Shown here piece after piece: positions 39,651-49,369 of a stretch of 64,000 nucleotides of DNA. The position numbers and the translations under genes were made by a program. Every line of letters begins with the position of its first letter. Within the stretch, counting starts at the first letter, position 1. Under the pieces are notes generated by a model, which saw only the letters and a list, made by a program, of their open reading frames with translations, had not been told where the DNA came from and ran no database searches. Origin of the DNA: Sphingobium indicum B90A (GTDB taxonomy: Bacteria > Pseudomonadota > Alphaproteobacteria > Sphingomonadales > Sphingomonadaceae); assembly GCF_000264945.2 (NCBI RefSeq), contig NZ_CP013070.1:2790001-2854000 (forward strand), given 5' to 3'.

Positions 39651-42437
39651 ATGGCCCAGAATCATCTCTATCTCGTCGACGGCAGCGGCTATATCTTCCG
39701 CGCCTATCACCAGCTTCCGCCGCTCACCAACAGGCATGGGCAGCCGGTCGGCGCGGTCTATGGCTATACCACCATGCTCTGGAAGCTGGCCGACGAACTG
39801 GGCAAGGCGGAAGGCCCGACCCATCTGGCGGTGGTGCTGGACAAGGGCAGCCACACCTTCCGCAACGACATGTACGACGCCTACAAGGCGAACCGCCCGC
39901 CGCCGCCAGAGGATCTGGTCCCGCAGTTCCCGATGATCCGCGACGCAACCCGCGCTTTCTCCCTCCCCTGCATCGAGGAAGCGGGGTTCGAAGCGGACGA
40001 CATCATCGCCAGCTATACCAAGGCCGCCGTCGCGCAGGGCTGGCACGTCACCATCGTCAGTTCCGACAAGGATCTGATGCAGCTGATCCAGCCCGGCGTC
40101 GACATGTACGACACGATGAAGAATGAGCGGCGCGGCGCGGATTATGTGATGACCAAGTTCGGCGTCCGGCCCGAACAATTGGGCGACGTGCTGGCGCTGA
40201 TGGGGGACAGCGTCGACAATGTCCCCGGCGTCCCCGGCATCGGTCCCAAGACCGCCGCCAAGCTGATCACCGAATATGGCGGGCTGGAAGCGGCGCTGGA
40301 AGCCGCGCCGCACATGAAGAAGTCGAAGATGCAGGAAAACCTGATCGAACATGCCGACATGGCCCGCCTGTCGCGCAGGCTGGTGGCGCTGCATGACGGC
40401 ATGGACCTGCCCGAACCGCTGGACGACCTGACCCTGAAGGGCATTCCGCTGGAGCCATTGCAGGCCTTCCTTGAGCATCATGGGTTCAAGTCGCTGCTCG
40501 CCCGCGCCGGCGCGCCCGCCGCCGCCGTGGCGGTCGCGACCGCGGCGGCCGCCGTCACCGAAGCCACCGCCCCCTCCGCCCCGGTGCTGGAGGAAGAACC
40601 GCCGATCGACCGCAGCCTCTACGAAACCGTGGTGACGGAGGAGGCGCTGGACCGCTGGATTGCCGCCGCCCATGCCGAAGGGCTGGTCGCCGTCGATACG
40701 GAGACCGACATGCTGGACTGCGTGTCCTGCGCGCTGGTCGGGGTGAGCCTGGCCGTCGGGCCGAACGCCGCCTGCTACATACCCGTCGGCCATGGCGGCA
40801 AGGACATGTTCGCGGAAAAGCCCGACCAGCTTCCCCTCCCGCTGGTCCTCGCGAAACTCAAGCCGCTGCTGGAGGACGACAGCGTCCTCAAGATCGGCCA
40901 GAATCTGAAATATGACATCACGGTCCTGCGCCGCCACGGGATAGAGATCGCCCCCTATGACGACACCATCGTCATGAGCTTCGACCTCGACGCCGGGCAG
41001 AGCCTGGCGGGCCACGGCATGGACGAGGCGGCCAGGGTCCACCTCAACCATGTCTGCATCAGCTTCAAGGATGTGTGCGGCACCGGCAAGAGCCAGATCA
41101 GCTTCGCCGAAGTCCCGCTCGACAAGGCGACCGAATATGCCGCCGAGGATGCGGACGTCACGCTGCGCCTGTGGAGGCTGTTCAAGAGCCGCATCGCCAA
41201 TGAGGGCGCGACCCGCGTCTACGAACTGGTCGACCGGCCGCTCGTCGGCGTGATCGCGAAGATGGAGCATGAGGGCATCAAGGTCGACCGCGAGGCGCTC
41301 TCCCGCCTCTCCGCCGAGTTCACCGCCGGAATCGCGGCGCTGGAGGAGGAAATCCACGCGCTGGCCGGCCAGCCCTTCGCCATCGGATCGACGCAGCAAC
41401 TGGGCGCGATCCTGTTCGACAAAATGGGTTACAAGGGCGGCAGGAAGGGCAAGTCCGGCGCCTATTCGACCGACGTCACCATATTGGAGCAATTGAAGGC
41501 CCAGGGCGCGGAGATCGCGGGCAAGGTGCTGGACTGGCGGCAGCTTTCCAAGCTCAAATCGACCTATACCGACGCGCTCCAGGCCCAGATCAACAAGGAT
41601 AGCGGCCGGGTCCATACCAGCTACAGCCTGTCCGGCGCGCAGACCGGCCGCCTGTCGTCGACCGACCCCAATCTCCAGAACATCCCGATCCGCACCGAAG
41701 TGGGCCGCCAGATCCGCCACGCCTTCGTCGCGGAGCCGGGCAATGTCATCCTGGCGGCGGACTATAGCCAGATCGAACTGCGCCTGGCCGCGCACATGGC
41801 GGACGTGCCCGCGTTGAAGGAGGCGTTCGCCAATGGCGAGGACATTCACGCCGCCACCGCCCAGCAATTGTTCGGGGAGGTCAACCGCGACACGCGAGGC
41901 CGGGCCAAGACGATCAATTTCGCGATCCTCTACGGCATCAGCCGCTGGGGCCTGGCCGGTCGGCTGGAGATCAGCGCCGACGAAGCGCAGGACATGATCA
42001 GCCGCTATTATGAGCGTTTCCCCGGCATCAGCCTCTACATCACCGACACCATCGAAAAGGCGCGTTCAAGGGGCTATACGGAGACGCTGTTCGGGCGGAA
42101 GACATGGTTCCCGCGCATCAAGGCGCCGGTCCAGCACGAACGCCAGGGCGCGGAGCGCGCCGCGATCAACGCCCCGATCCAGGGCACCAGCGCCGACATC
42201 ATCAAGCGCGCCATGGCCCGCATGGGACCGGCGCTGGCGGCCGAAGGGCTGCACCAGGTCGAGATGCTGCTGCAGGTGCATGACGAACTGGTCTTCGAAC
42301 TGCCGGAGGGCGATGTGGAGCATGCCGGCGCGGTGATCCGGCGCGTCATGGAGGGCGCGGCGGAGCCGATCGTGAAGCTGAGCGTGCCGCTGGGGGTAGA
42401 GATCGGCCATGGTTCGAGTTGGGGGGCGGCGCATTAG
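39651..42437 (+). CDS. polA: DNA polymerase I
   Basis: Pol I fills gaps and removes RNA primers. The 928-residue protein has a 5'-nuclease domain (residues 1 to about 290, YLVDGSGYIFRAYHQLPPL), a 3'-5' exonuclease domain with intact motifs (VAVDTETDML, GQNLKYDITVL) and a polymerase domain (LAADYSQIELRLAAHMADVP, RGRAKTINFAILYGIS, LQVHDELVFELP). The start is the ATG at 39651. Its natural C-terminus SWGAAH is followed by a TAG that is also the end of a repeat element. Confidence 0.98.
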   Translation: MAQNHLYLVDGSGYIFRAYHQLPPLTNRHGQPVGAVYGYTTMLWKLADELGKAEGPTHLAVVLDKGSHTFRNDMYDAYKANRPPPPEDLVPQFPMIRDATRAFSLPCIEEAGFEADDIIASYTKAAVAQGWHVTIVSSDKDLMQLIQPGVDMYDTMKNERRGADYVMTKFGVRPEQLGDVLALMGDSVDNVPGVPGIGPKTAAKLITEYGGLEAALEAAPHMKKSKMQENLIEHADMARLSRRLVALHDGMDLPEPLDDLTLKGIPLEPLQAFLEHHGFKSLLARAGAPAAAVAVATAAAAVTEATAPSAPVLEEEPPIDRSLYETVVTEEALDRWIAAAHAEGLVAVDTETDMLDCVSCALVGVSLAVGPNAACYIPVGHGGKDMFAEKPDQLPLPLVLAKLKPLLEDDSVLKIGQNLKYDITVLRRHGIEIAPYDDTIVMSFDLDAGQSLAGHGMDEAARVHLNHVCISFKDVCGTGKSQISFAEVPLDKATEYAAEDADVTLRLWRLFKSRIANEGATRVYELVDRPLVGVIAKMEHEGIKVDREALSRLSAEFTAGIAALEEEIHALAGQPFAIGSTQQLGAILFDKMGYKGGRKGKSGAYSTDVTILEQLKAQGAEIAGKVLDWRQLSKLKSTYTDALQAQINKDSGRVHTSYSLSGAQTGRLSSTDPNLQNIPIRTEVGRQIRHAFVAEPGNVILAADYSQIELRLAAHMADVPALKEAFANGEDIHAATAQQLFGEVNRDTRGRAKTINFAILYGISRWGLAGRLEISADEAQDMISRYYERFPGISLYITDTIEKARSRGYTETLFGRKTWFPRIKAPVQHERQGAERAAINAPIQGTSADIIKRAMARMGPALAAEGLHQVEMLLQVHDELVFELPEGDVEHAGAVIRRVMEGAAEPIVKLSVPLGVEIGHGSSWGAAH

Positions 42438-42658
42438 GCAGCGCGGACAAATTTAAGAGATCCGCCGGACCGAACGATTTTGGGTGGAGAGCGGACGTTC
42501 CCCCTATTCGTCACCCCGGACTTGATCCGGGGTCCCGCTGCCTTGGGCTGGGCGCGGACTCAGAAAGAAAGCGGGACCCCGGATCAAGTCCGGGGTGACG
42601 GTAAATGATGTCAGCTATTGGCCAATTTCCGACGTTCTTAATTTGTCCGCACTGCCTA
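42435..42658. repeat. Palindromic element, family B copy 2, with REP core
   Basis: The element starts TAGGCAGCGCGGACAAATTT and ends ATTTGTCCGCACTGCCTA. The shell encloses the REP arms at 42509-42539 and 42570-42600. The same architecture is at 21278-21497. The left TAG is the polA stop codon. The right end CTAGG runs into TAGGGCCGATGGACATTCAG at 42657-42676, a lone terminal-repeat-like sequence. Confidence 0.8.
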
Positions 42659-42695
42659 GGGCCGATGGACATTCAGTTATAAAATCTCTCTCCCC

Positions 42696-44147
42696 TCAAC
42701 CCCGCGCGTAGCGATCCTCATACCGCACGATATCGTCCTCGCCCAGATATGTGCCCGTCTGCACCTCGATGAACACCACCGGGATCTTCCCCGGATTCTC
42801 CACCCGATGCTTCGCCCCGGCAGGCACGTAAAGCGACTGGTTCTCCGTCAGCAACGTCACTTCGTCTCCCACCGTGACCTTGGCCGTGCCCTCGACGACG
42901 ATCCAATGCTCCGACCGATGGAAATGGCTTTGCAGGCTCAAGGATTGCCCCGGCTGCACCACGATCCGCTTCACCTGGAACCGCTCACCGGCAAGCAAGC
43001 CTTCCACCCAGCCCCAGGGCCGGTGATCCTTGGGGAAACTCTCCGCCTGCACCGCGCCCTTTTTCTTGAGCGCCTCGACCGCCAGCTTCACGTCCTGCGC
43101 CCGCGACTTGTCCGCGATCAGCACCGCATCGTTCATCGCCACCGCGATGATGTTGCTGAGGCCGATGCCGACCAGTTCCATCCCGTCGCTGTCGGAGCGC
43201 AGCAGCGTATCGCTGCAATCGATGGCCGTCGCCCCGCCGCCCACCGTCACGCCCGCCGCGTCCGGCCCGGCATGGCTCCACACCGCGTCCCAGCCGCCAA
43301 GGTCCGACCAGCCGGAATCATAGGGGACGACCGACAGATTGCCCGCCCGTTCCATGATCGCATAGTCGATGGAGATGTCGGGCGCGGCGTCCCAGGCCTC
43401 CGCCGACAGCCGCAGGAAGCCCAGATCGCCCTCGGCGGCAGCCACGGCAGGCCGCACCGCCGCCAGCACGTCGGGCGCAAGCGCCTCGAAGGCGGCGATG
43501 AGATCCTTCGCCGCGAACAGGAAAATCCCCGCATTCCAGAGGTGATCGCCGCTCGCCAGCATCTCCTGCGCCCGCGCCGCATTCGGCTTCTCCACGAAAC
43601 GGGCCAGCTTGATCGGCTGTCCCGACCCATCCGGCCGGGCGACGACCTGCAGATAGCCATAGCCCGTCTCCGGCCGCGTCGGCTGGATGCCGAAGGTCAC
43701 CAGATCGCCCGAGCGCGCCGCCGCCAGACCCTGGCTCACCGCCGCGCGAAAGGCCTCCGCATCGGGCACCACATGATCGGAGGGCGCGACCAGCATCACC
43801 GCTTCCGGATCGCCCGCCGCCAGATGCAGCGCCGCCGCCAATATGGCGGGCGCGGTGTTGCGCACCGAAGGCTCGATGATGATCGCTCGCGGGTCGGTGT
43901 CTTCCTGCGCCAGTTGCTCGGCGACGATGAAGCGGAAGGTCGCGTTGGTCAGCACGACCGGCCGGGCGAAGGCGAAACCCTCTCCCTCGCCGGACAAGCG
44001 CGCCACGACGGAGCGGAACAGCGTCTGCTCGCCCAGCAGCGGCACGAACTGCTTGGGGTAGGATTTGCGCGACAGTGGCCACAACCGCGTCCCCGATCCT
44101 CCGGCCAATATCACCGGGGTAACAACCGCAAGATTCTTGTCCGACAT
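42696..44147 (-). CDS. manC: Mannose-1-phosphate guanylyltransferase/mannose-6-phosphate isomerase
   Basis: This bifunctional enzyme makes GDP-mannose and interconverts fructose- and mannose-6-phosphate for surface polysaccharides. The 483-residue protein has the nucleotidyltransferase motif GGSGTRLWPLSRKSYPKQF at about residues 16-34 and FVEKPNAARA. The C-terminal cupin-type isomerase domain has PGQSLSLQSHFHRSEHWIVV and QSLYVPAGAKHRVENPG. It is a single gene here. GDP-mannose could feed the capsule genes at 27-32 kb. Confidence 0.95.
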   Translation of the reverse strand: MSDKNLAVVTPVILAGGSGTRLWPLSRKSYPKQFVPLLGEQTLFRSVVARLSGEGEGFAFARPVVLTNATFRFIVAEQLAQEDTDPRAIIIEPSVRNTAPAILAAALHLAAGDPEAVMLVAPSDHVVPDAEAFRAAVSQGLAAARSGDLVTFGIQPTRPETGYGYLQVVARPDGSGQPIKLARFVEKPNAARAQEMLASGDHLWNAGIFLFAAKDLIAAFEALAPDVLAAVRPAVAAAEGDLGFLRLSAEAWDAAPDISIDYAIMERAGNLSVVPYDSGWSDLGGWDAVWSHAGPDAAGVTVGGGATAIDCSDTLLRSDSDGMELVGIGLSNIIAVAMNDAVLIADKSRAQDVKLAVEALKKKGAVQAESFPKDHRPWGWVEGLLAGERFQVKRIVVQPGQSLSLQSHFHRSEHWIVVEGTAKVTVGDEVTLLTENQSLYVPAGAKHRVENPGKIPVVFIEVQTGTYLGEDDIVRYEDRYARG

Positions 44148-44212
44148 GCAACTCTCTCAGAAATCCGAGATTCTTATAGCCGTTCCGGAAATCTAAGCCA
44201 GAATTGGTCGAC

Positions 44213-44241
44213 AAAAAAAGCGGCCCGCAATCGGGCCGCTT
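44213..44241 (-). terminator. Rho-independent terminator of the Bax1/zinc-finger operon
   Basis: On the minus strand AGCGGCCCG (+ coordinates 44232-44240) pairs with CGGGCCGCT (44219-44227) over a 4-nt loop and is followed by a run of seven T (44213-44219). It begins right after the zinc-finger protein stop. It is the clearest intrinsic terminator in the window. Confidence 0.88.
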
Positions 44242-44245
44242 TCCG

Positions 44246-44509
44246 TCAGTCGAACAGCTCTTCCAGAAAGCTCTTCTTCCGCTTCTTCTGATAATATCGC
44301 CCGTCGTCGCGATCCGGGCGATAGCTTGGCTGGGGCGGAGGAACCCCGCCCGCCGAACGCTCGATGATCTTGTCCAGCTCGCCCCGGTCCAGCCAGACGC
44401 CCCGGCATTGCGGGCAATAGTCGATCTCCACCCCCTGCCGGTCGGTCATGGAGAGGCCCACATGACAGACCGGGCAGAGCATGGCCGACACCGCGGCCTG
44501 ATCCCGCAT
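44246..44509 (-). CDS. Small TFIIB-type zinc-ribbon protein
   Basis: The 87-residue protein has a zinc ribbon with two CxxC pairs (LCPVCHVGLSM, YCPQCRGVWLDRGELDKII), the signature of the zf-TFIIB domain, and a basic tail (YYQKKRKKSFLEELFD). Its function is unknown. GGGAG lies 8 nt before the ATG at 44509, inside the end of the Bax1-like gene, so the two genes are coupled. Confidence 0.85.
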   Translation of the reverse strand: MRDQAAVSAMLCPVCHVGLSMTDRQGVEIDYCPQCRGVWLDRGELDKIIERSAGGVPPPQPSYRPDRDDGRYYQKKRKKSFLEELFD

Positions 44510-44513
44510 CCGA

Positions 44514-45224
44514 TTACTCCCGCTCGCCGGTCAGGCTGAGCAGCATCTGGAACAGGTTGACGAAGTTCAGGTACAGGGACAGCGCGCCCATCACCTGCAT
44601 CTTCTGCGCGACTTCATGGCCGGCATAGGCGAAATATTCCGACTTGATGCGCTGCACGTCCCAGGCGGTAAGGCCGGTGAAGACCACCACGCCGATGATC
44701 GAGATCACCATCTGCATGGCGGACGAGCCGATGAAGATGTTGATCAGGCTGGCGACCAATATGCCGATCAGGCCCATGATCAGGAACGACCCGAATTTCG
44801 ACAGGTCGCGCCCGGTGGTATAACCCCACAGCGCCATCGCCAGGAACATCACGGCGGCGGAGAAGAAGGCCTGGGCGATCGACCCGCCGGTGAAGACGAG
44901 GAAAATGCTGGCCAGCGACACGCCCATCACCGCCGAAAAGGCGTAGAAGGCCATGCGCGCGCCCGCCGTCGTCATCCTTTCGATGCGGAAGCTGAAGAAG
45001 AAGACGAAGGCCAGGGGCGCGAAGATCGCCACCCACTTCAGCGGCGTGCCGAAAATCGCGGCGGCCAGAACCGGCGTATTGCCGATGAAGGCGGCGACCA
45101 GCCCGGTGATGACCAGGCCGATGCCCATATTGCGGAAAACGCCCAGCATGTGCGCGCGCAGCCCGGCATCGGTCTGCGCCGTCTGGCTCGCACCATAGCC
45201 CGGCATACGAACGGGATTGTTCAC
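44514..45224 (-). CDS. Bax inhibitor-1/YccA-family membrane protein
   Basis: The 236-residue protein has about seven transmembrane segments and the BI-1 features GIGLVITGLVAAFIGNTPVL near the start, TGLTAWDVQRIKSEYF, and ALSLYLNFVNLFQMLLSL at the end. Family members such as YccA modulate the FtsH protease or leak calcium. The role here is inferred only from the family. It is transcribed with the zinc-ribbon gene. Confidence 0.93.
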   Translation of the reverse strand: MNNPVRMPGYGASQTAQTDAGLRAHMLGVFRNMGIGLVITGLVAAFIGNTPVLAAAIFGTPLKWVAIFAPLAFVFFFSFRIERMTTAGARMAFYAFSAVMGVSLASIFLVFTGGSIAQAFFSAAVMFLAMALWGYTTGRDLSKFGSFLIMGLIGILVASLINIFIGSSAMQMVISIIGVVVFTGLTAWDVQRIKSEYFAYAGHEVAQKMQVMGALSLYLNFVNLFQMLLSLTGERE

Positions 45225-45515
45225 GGCGTTATAACTCCATCCAAAACAAGCAAGTTACGGATCGAGTGGCCCGGCGCGGTCTTCGTGAGGTCAAAGGGGG
45301 ACGAACGCTCACGAACCTGCACCGAGCACACTCGATGCGGTCCGACATCGCGGCTGGAGCATGTCGCATGCATTCAACCGCCAGAGGGGCCCGGCCCGCA
45401 CAGGCAATATTGGTGGACCAACGCGCCAATGCAAGGGATGGGGCCATTAGCAACAATTTGTTACAAATATCGAGGGCTGTTGACGCCCCGGCCGAACCGC
45501 CGCATGGCTGCGCCC

Positions 45516-47045
45516 ATGAGCGACCAGTTCACCCCCGCGCAGCAGCATGCCGACGCGCCCCTGCGGCTGTTCAACAGCCTGACGCGCGCGGTCGAACCCT
45601 TCGCGCCGATCCAGCCGAACCATGCCCGCGTCTACAGCTGCGGCCCGACCGTCTATAATTACGCCCATCTCGGCAATCTGCGCGCTTATGTCTTCACCGA
45701 CACGCTGCGCCGCACCTTGCTGTGGAAGGGGCTGGACGTCACCCACATCATCAACATCACCGATGTCGGCCACCTGACCAGCGACGCCGACGCCGGGGAC
45801 GACAAGATGGAGGCCGCCGCCCGCGCCCAGGCAAAGAGCATCTGGGACATAGCGGCCCATTATACCGACGCCTTCAAGCGCAACATCGCGGACCTCAACA
45901 TCATCCCGCCCAGCGAATGGACGGTCGCCACAGACTATGTGCCGCAGATGATCGCCTTTGCGGAGAAGATCGCGCCCGCCCATTGCTACGAACTGGAAAG
46001 CGGCCTTTATTTCGACAGCAGCAGCGTGCCTGATTATGGCGCGCTTGCCGGCGGGCGCGACGACGCGGCTCATGCCCGCATCGATCCGGTCGCGGGCAAG
46101 CGCAACCCCAGCGACTTCGCCATATGGCGCAAGTCCCCGCCGGGCGAGCAGCGGCAGATGGAATGGGACTCCCCCTGGGGCAAGGGCGCGCCGGGCTGGC
46201 ACCTCGAATGCTCGGTGATGAGCGAGGCGCGGCTGGGCCATCCGTTCGACATCCACACCGGCGGCATCGACCATCGCGAAATCCACCATCCCAACGAGAT
46301 CGCGCAGAACCAGGCATTTCATGGCTGCTGCGGCGAAGCGGACGCGGCGGCGGCGGGTTTTACCGGCGCCCGCTGGTGGATGCACAACAACTTCCTCGTG
46401 GACCGGCAGGGGAAGATGAGCAAGTCGAAGGGCGGCTTCACCACCCTCTTCTCGCTGATCGACGCGGGCGTGCATCCGCTCGCCTATCGCCTGCTGTGCC
46501 TGGGCGCCCATTATCGCAGCGAACTGGAATTCAGCGCGGAGAGCGTGAGCGCCGCGCTCACCCGGCTGAAACGCCTGGTCATGGGCGTGGAGAATCTGAA
46601 GGCGCGGGCCGAGGGCGTGACATGGCAGTCGCCGCGCCTCGACTGGCTGCGCGCCAATCTGCATCCCAAACTCGCTCCCTTGCTCGAACAGTTCGACGCG
46701 GCGATCAGCGATGACCTGATGACGCCCCGCGCGCTTCCCCTGCTGGAAGAAACCATCGGCATGAAGAAGGTGCCGGTGGACGAAAAGCTCTGCCTGCTTG
46801 CGGCGTTCGATCAGGCGCTGGGCCTCGACCTGCTGACCATCGGCCGCGCTGACCTGCGCATCCAGCCCAAGGACGCGCAGATCGCGCCGGAAGAGATCGA
46901 AGCCGAACTCGACCGCCGCCAGGCCGCCCGCGCCGAAAAGGACTTCGCCCTGTCGGACGAGATTCGCGACACCCTGATCGCGCGCGGGGTGGAAGTGATG
47001 GACGGCGATCCGCTGCGCTGGGACTGGCGGTTGGCGCTGGCTTGA
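45516..47045 (+). CDS. cysS: Cysteinyl-tRNA synthetase
   Basis: CysRS charges tRNA-Cys. The 509-residue protein has the class I signature CGPTVYNYAHLGNLR, zinc-ligand cysteines and histidines (LECSVMSE, HHPNEIAQ) and the KMSKS motif in GKMSKSKGG. Two ATGs (45504, 45516) are possible, neither with a strong ribosome binding site; I used 45516 (MSDQFTPAQQH). The preceding gap (45225-45503) shows no gene. Confidence 0.96.
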   Translation: MSDQFTPAQQHADAPLRLFNSLTRAVEPFAPIQPNHARVYSCGPTVYNYAHLGNLRAYVFTDTLRRTLLWKGLDVTHIINITDVGHLTSDADAGDDKMEAAARAQAKSIWDIAAHYTDAFKRNIADLNIIPPSEWTVATDYVPQMIAFAEKIAPAHCYELESGLYFDSSSVPDYGALAGGRDDAAHARIDPVAGKRNPSDFAIWRKSPPGEQRQMEWDSPWGKGAPGWHLECSVMSEARLGHPFDIHTGGIDHREIHHPNEIAQNQAFHGCCGEADAAAAGFTGARWWMHNNFLVDRQGKMSKSKGGFTTLFSLIDAGVHPLAYRLLCLGAHYRSELEFSAESVSAALTRLKRLVMGVENLKARAEGVTWQSPRLDWLRANLHPKLAPLLEQFDAAISDDLMTPRALPLLEETIGMKKVPVDEKLCLLAAFDQALGLDLLTIGRADLRIQPKDAQIAPEEIEAELDRRQAARAEKDFALSDEIRDTLIARGVEVMDGDPLRWDWRLALA

Positions 47046-47053
47046 TTTTTACC

Positions 47054-47312
47054 TGCGTGCGGGGACTTGGACCGGACTGGGTGATTTAATTGGACCGAAC
47101 TGGGTGATTTAAGTGGTTGGCGGACGCTCTTATTCCTCCCCATCGGGAGATGGGGAGGGGGACCATGCAAAGCATGGTGGAGGGGAACGGGGCACGACCT
47201 GCGTATTTCCCCTCCACCACTCGCTTCGCGAGCGGTCCCCCTCCCCACGCTTCGCGTAGGGAGGAATTAATGACCAATCCCGACATTTCCGGATTTGTCC
47301 CCGCCGCCTGGG
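47054..47312. repeat. Mosaic repeat: family B shell around a family D core
   Basis: The left flank reads GCGGGGACTTGGACCGGACT then GGGTGATTTAA, with the ACCGRACTGGGTGATTTAA unit repeated. The right flank CCCGACATTTCCGGATTTGT then CCCCGC matches the outer shell of family B. Instead of the REP core it holds a family D hairpin at 47132-47267 (ATTCCTCCC ... GGAGGAAT). The gap 47046-47435 contains no gene. The ends are degenerate. Confidence 0.65.
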
Positions 47313-47435
47313 CGATTTCTGGCAGCGGGCCTTATCCTTTCGTCCGCTGGCAAAGCGGCGCCATCTGAGGCAGGATGTGCGCGGGGCAGGTTCGTTCGTT
47401 TGGACAGATCGCTCCAAAACGGGCAGATTCCGCAC

Positions 47436-47795
47436 ATGCTAAGATACGCAACGGCAGCTTTCATCGCGGTCAGTGGAATGGCGGCAATCCCCATTGCTGC
47501 ACCTGCTCAAAATTATATGTTCGAAACGGGCACGACCCTGCTTGCAAAGTGCCGAAACAAGGCGCCCGAATATGGGCTGGCCTGCACCGCTTACATCGTC
47601 GGCGCGGTGGACGGCATCAAGAAGGACGTCTTCATCGGCCGCGCCAAGCCCAATTGCTGGCCCGCGCAACTGAATGCAGAGGATGTGAAGCGCATCGTCC
47701 TCGCCTATCTCACCCGCTACCCCGATCAGCGGCAGGCGCCCGCATCCGTCCTGGTCAGCGTGGCGCTGAACGAACAATATCCCTGCGAAAAATGA
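47436..47795 (+). CDS. Exported Rap1a/Tai-like protein
   Basis: The 119-residue precursor has a signal peptide (ATAAFIAVSGMAAIPIAAPA). A domain with the Rap1a/Tai pattern follows: FETGTTLLAKCRNK, YGLACTAYIVGAVDGIKKDV, NAEDVKRIVLAYLTRYPDQR, and ALNEQYPCEK, with four cysteines. Rap1a-type proteins neutralise type VI secretion amidases, but many genomes have orphan members without type VI genes, as here. The immunity role is not established. Confidence 0.75.
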   Translation: MLRYATAAFIAVSGMAAIPIAAPAQNYMFETGTTLLAKCRNKAPEYGLACTAYIVGAVDGIKKDVFIGRAKPNCWPAQLNAEDVKRIVLAYLTRYPDQRQAPASVLVSVALNEQYPCEK

Positions 47796-47917
47796 CGCGG
47801 GCCCTCCCGGCCGCGCAACCATCGAAATCCGCGAGCGCCCCTGCCGCTATAAACTTGCGTTAGCCCCTGGTTGCGCGTAGGTGCGGCCCCTATTTTATGA
47901 TCTTTGGGAGACTCAAA

Positions 47918-49288
47918 GTGGCGGCGAAGTGGACGCCGGAAAGCTGGCGGGAGCATAAGGGCATTCAGATGCCCGTCTATCGGGATGCCCAAGCGCTTGG
48001 CGCCGTGGAGGCGCAGCTCAGCCAGTTTCCCCCGCTCGTCTTTGCCGGCGAGGCGCGCAGCCTGAAGGCCGAGCTGGCCAAAGTCGTGGCCGGGGAGTCC
48101 TTCCTGCTGCAGGGCGGCGACTGCGCCGAAAGCTTTGCCGAGTTCCACCCGAACAATATCCGCGACACGTTCCGCGTGCTGCTGCAGATGGCGGTGGTGC
48201 TGACCTTCGCGTCGAAGCTGCCCATCGTGAAGGTCGGCCGCATGGCGGGTCAGTTCGCCAAGCCCCGTTCCGCCGACACGGAAACCATCGGCGGCGTGGA
48301 ACTGCCCAGCTATCGCGGCGACAATGTCAACGACATCGCCTTCACGGCGGAGGCCCGCGAACCCGACGCAAGCCGCATGATCCGCGCCTATAACCAGTCG
48401 GCGGCGACGCTGAACCTGGTGCGCGCCTTTTCGACCGGCGGCTATGCCAGCCTGGACCGGGTGCACGGCTGGATGCTGGATTTCATGGGCCGCAGCCCCT
48501 GGGCCGCTAAGTTCGAGGCGATGGCGGACCAGATCGGCCAGGCGCTCGACTTCATGCGCGCCTGCGGCCTGTCGCCGGAGACCGTGCCGCAGCTTGGCGG
48601 CACCAGCTTCTACACCAGCCATGAGGCGCTGCTGCTGCCCTATGAGCAGGCGCTGACCCGGCAGGATTCGCTGACCGGCGACTGGTACGACACGTCCGCC
48701 CATATGCTGTGGATCGGCGACCGCACCCGGTTCGAAGGGTCGGCCCATGTCGAATATCTGCGCGGCATCGGCAATCCGATCGGCATGAAGTGCGGCCCCT
48801 CGCTGGAGCCGGACGCGCTGATCCGCCTGCTCGACATATTGAACCCCTTGCGGGAGGCCGGGCGCATCACGCTCATCACCCGCTACGGCCATGACAAGAT
48901 CGAGGCGGGCCTGCCCAAGCTGGTCCGCGCCGTCCTGCGCGAAGGCCATCCGGTGGTCTGGTCCTGCGACCCGATGCACGGCAATGTCATCAAGGCTGCG
49001 AACGGCTACAAGACCCGCCCGTTCGACCGCATCCTGGCCGAAGTGCGCGGCTTCTTCGCCGTCCACCGGGCGGAGGGCAGCTTCGGCGGGGGCATCCATG
49101 CCGAAATGACTGGCCAGAATGTAACGGAATGCACCGGCGGCGCGGTGGCGATCACCGACGAGGGGCTGGCCGACCGCTACCACACCCATTGCGACCCGCG
49201 CCTCAACGCCGCGCAGAGCCTGGAACTGGCTTTCCTGCTCGCGGAAATGCTGAACGAGGAGTTGAAGGAGCGGCGGGCGGCGGCCTGA
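47918..49288 (+). CDS. aroG: Class II DAHP synthase
   Basis: This enzyme condenses phosphoenolpyruvate and erythrose-4-phosphate, the first step of aromatic amino acid synthesis. The 456-residue plant-like class II protein has [55 protein letters not shown] and [23 protein letters not shown] metal and substrate motifs. The GTG at 47918 has GGGAG 7 nt upstream and gives the family start; an ATG at 47897 lacks a ribosome binding site. Confidence 0.95.
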   Translation: MAAKWTPESWREHKGIQMPVYRDAQALGAVEAQLSQFPPLVFAGEARSLKAELAKVVAGESFLLQGGDCAESFAEFHPNNIRDTFRVLLQMAVVLTFASKLPIVKVGRMAGQFAKPRSADTETIGGVELPSYRGDNVNDIAFTAEAREPDASRMIRAYNQSAATLNLVRAFSTGGYASLDRVHGWMLDFMGRSPWAAKFEAMADQIGQALDFMRACGLSPETVPQLGGTSFYTSHEALLLPYEQALTRQDSLTGDWYDTSAHMLWIGDRTRFEGSAHVEYLRGIGNPIGMKCGPSLEPDALIRLLDILNPLREAGRITLITRYGHDKIEAGLPKLVRAVLREGHPVVWSCDPMHGNVIKAANGYKTRPFDRILAEVRGFFAVHRAEGSFGGGIHAEMTGQNVTECTGGAVAITDEGLADRYHTHCDPRLNAAQSLELAFLLAEMLNEELKERRAAA

Positions 49289-49369
49289 AACCGGGCCGTT
49301 CGTCACACGGACGTAACATTGCCGTGATTCAGCCCTTGCTTTGGCGGTGCAGCAAGATAGCCTCCGCGC

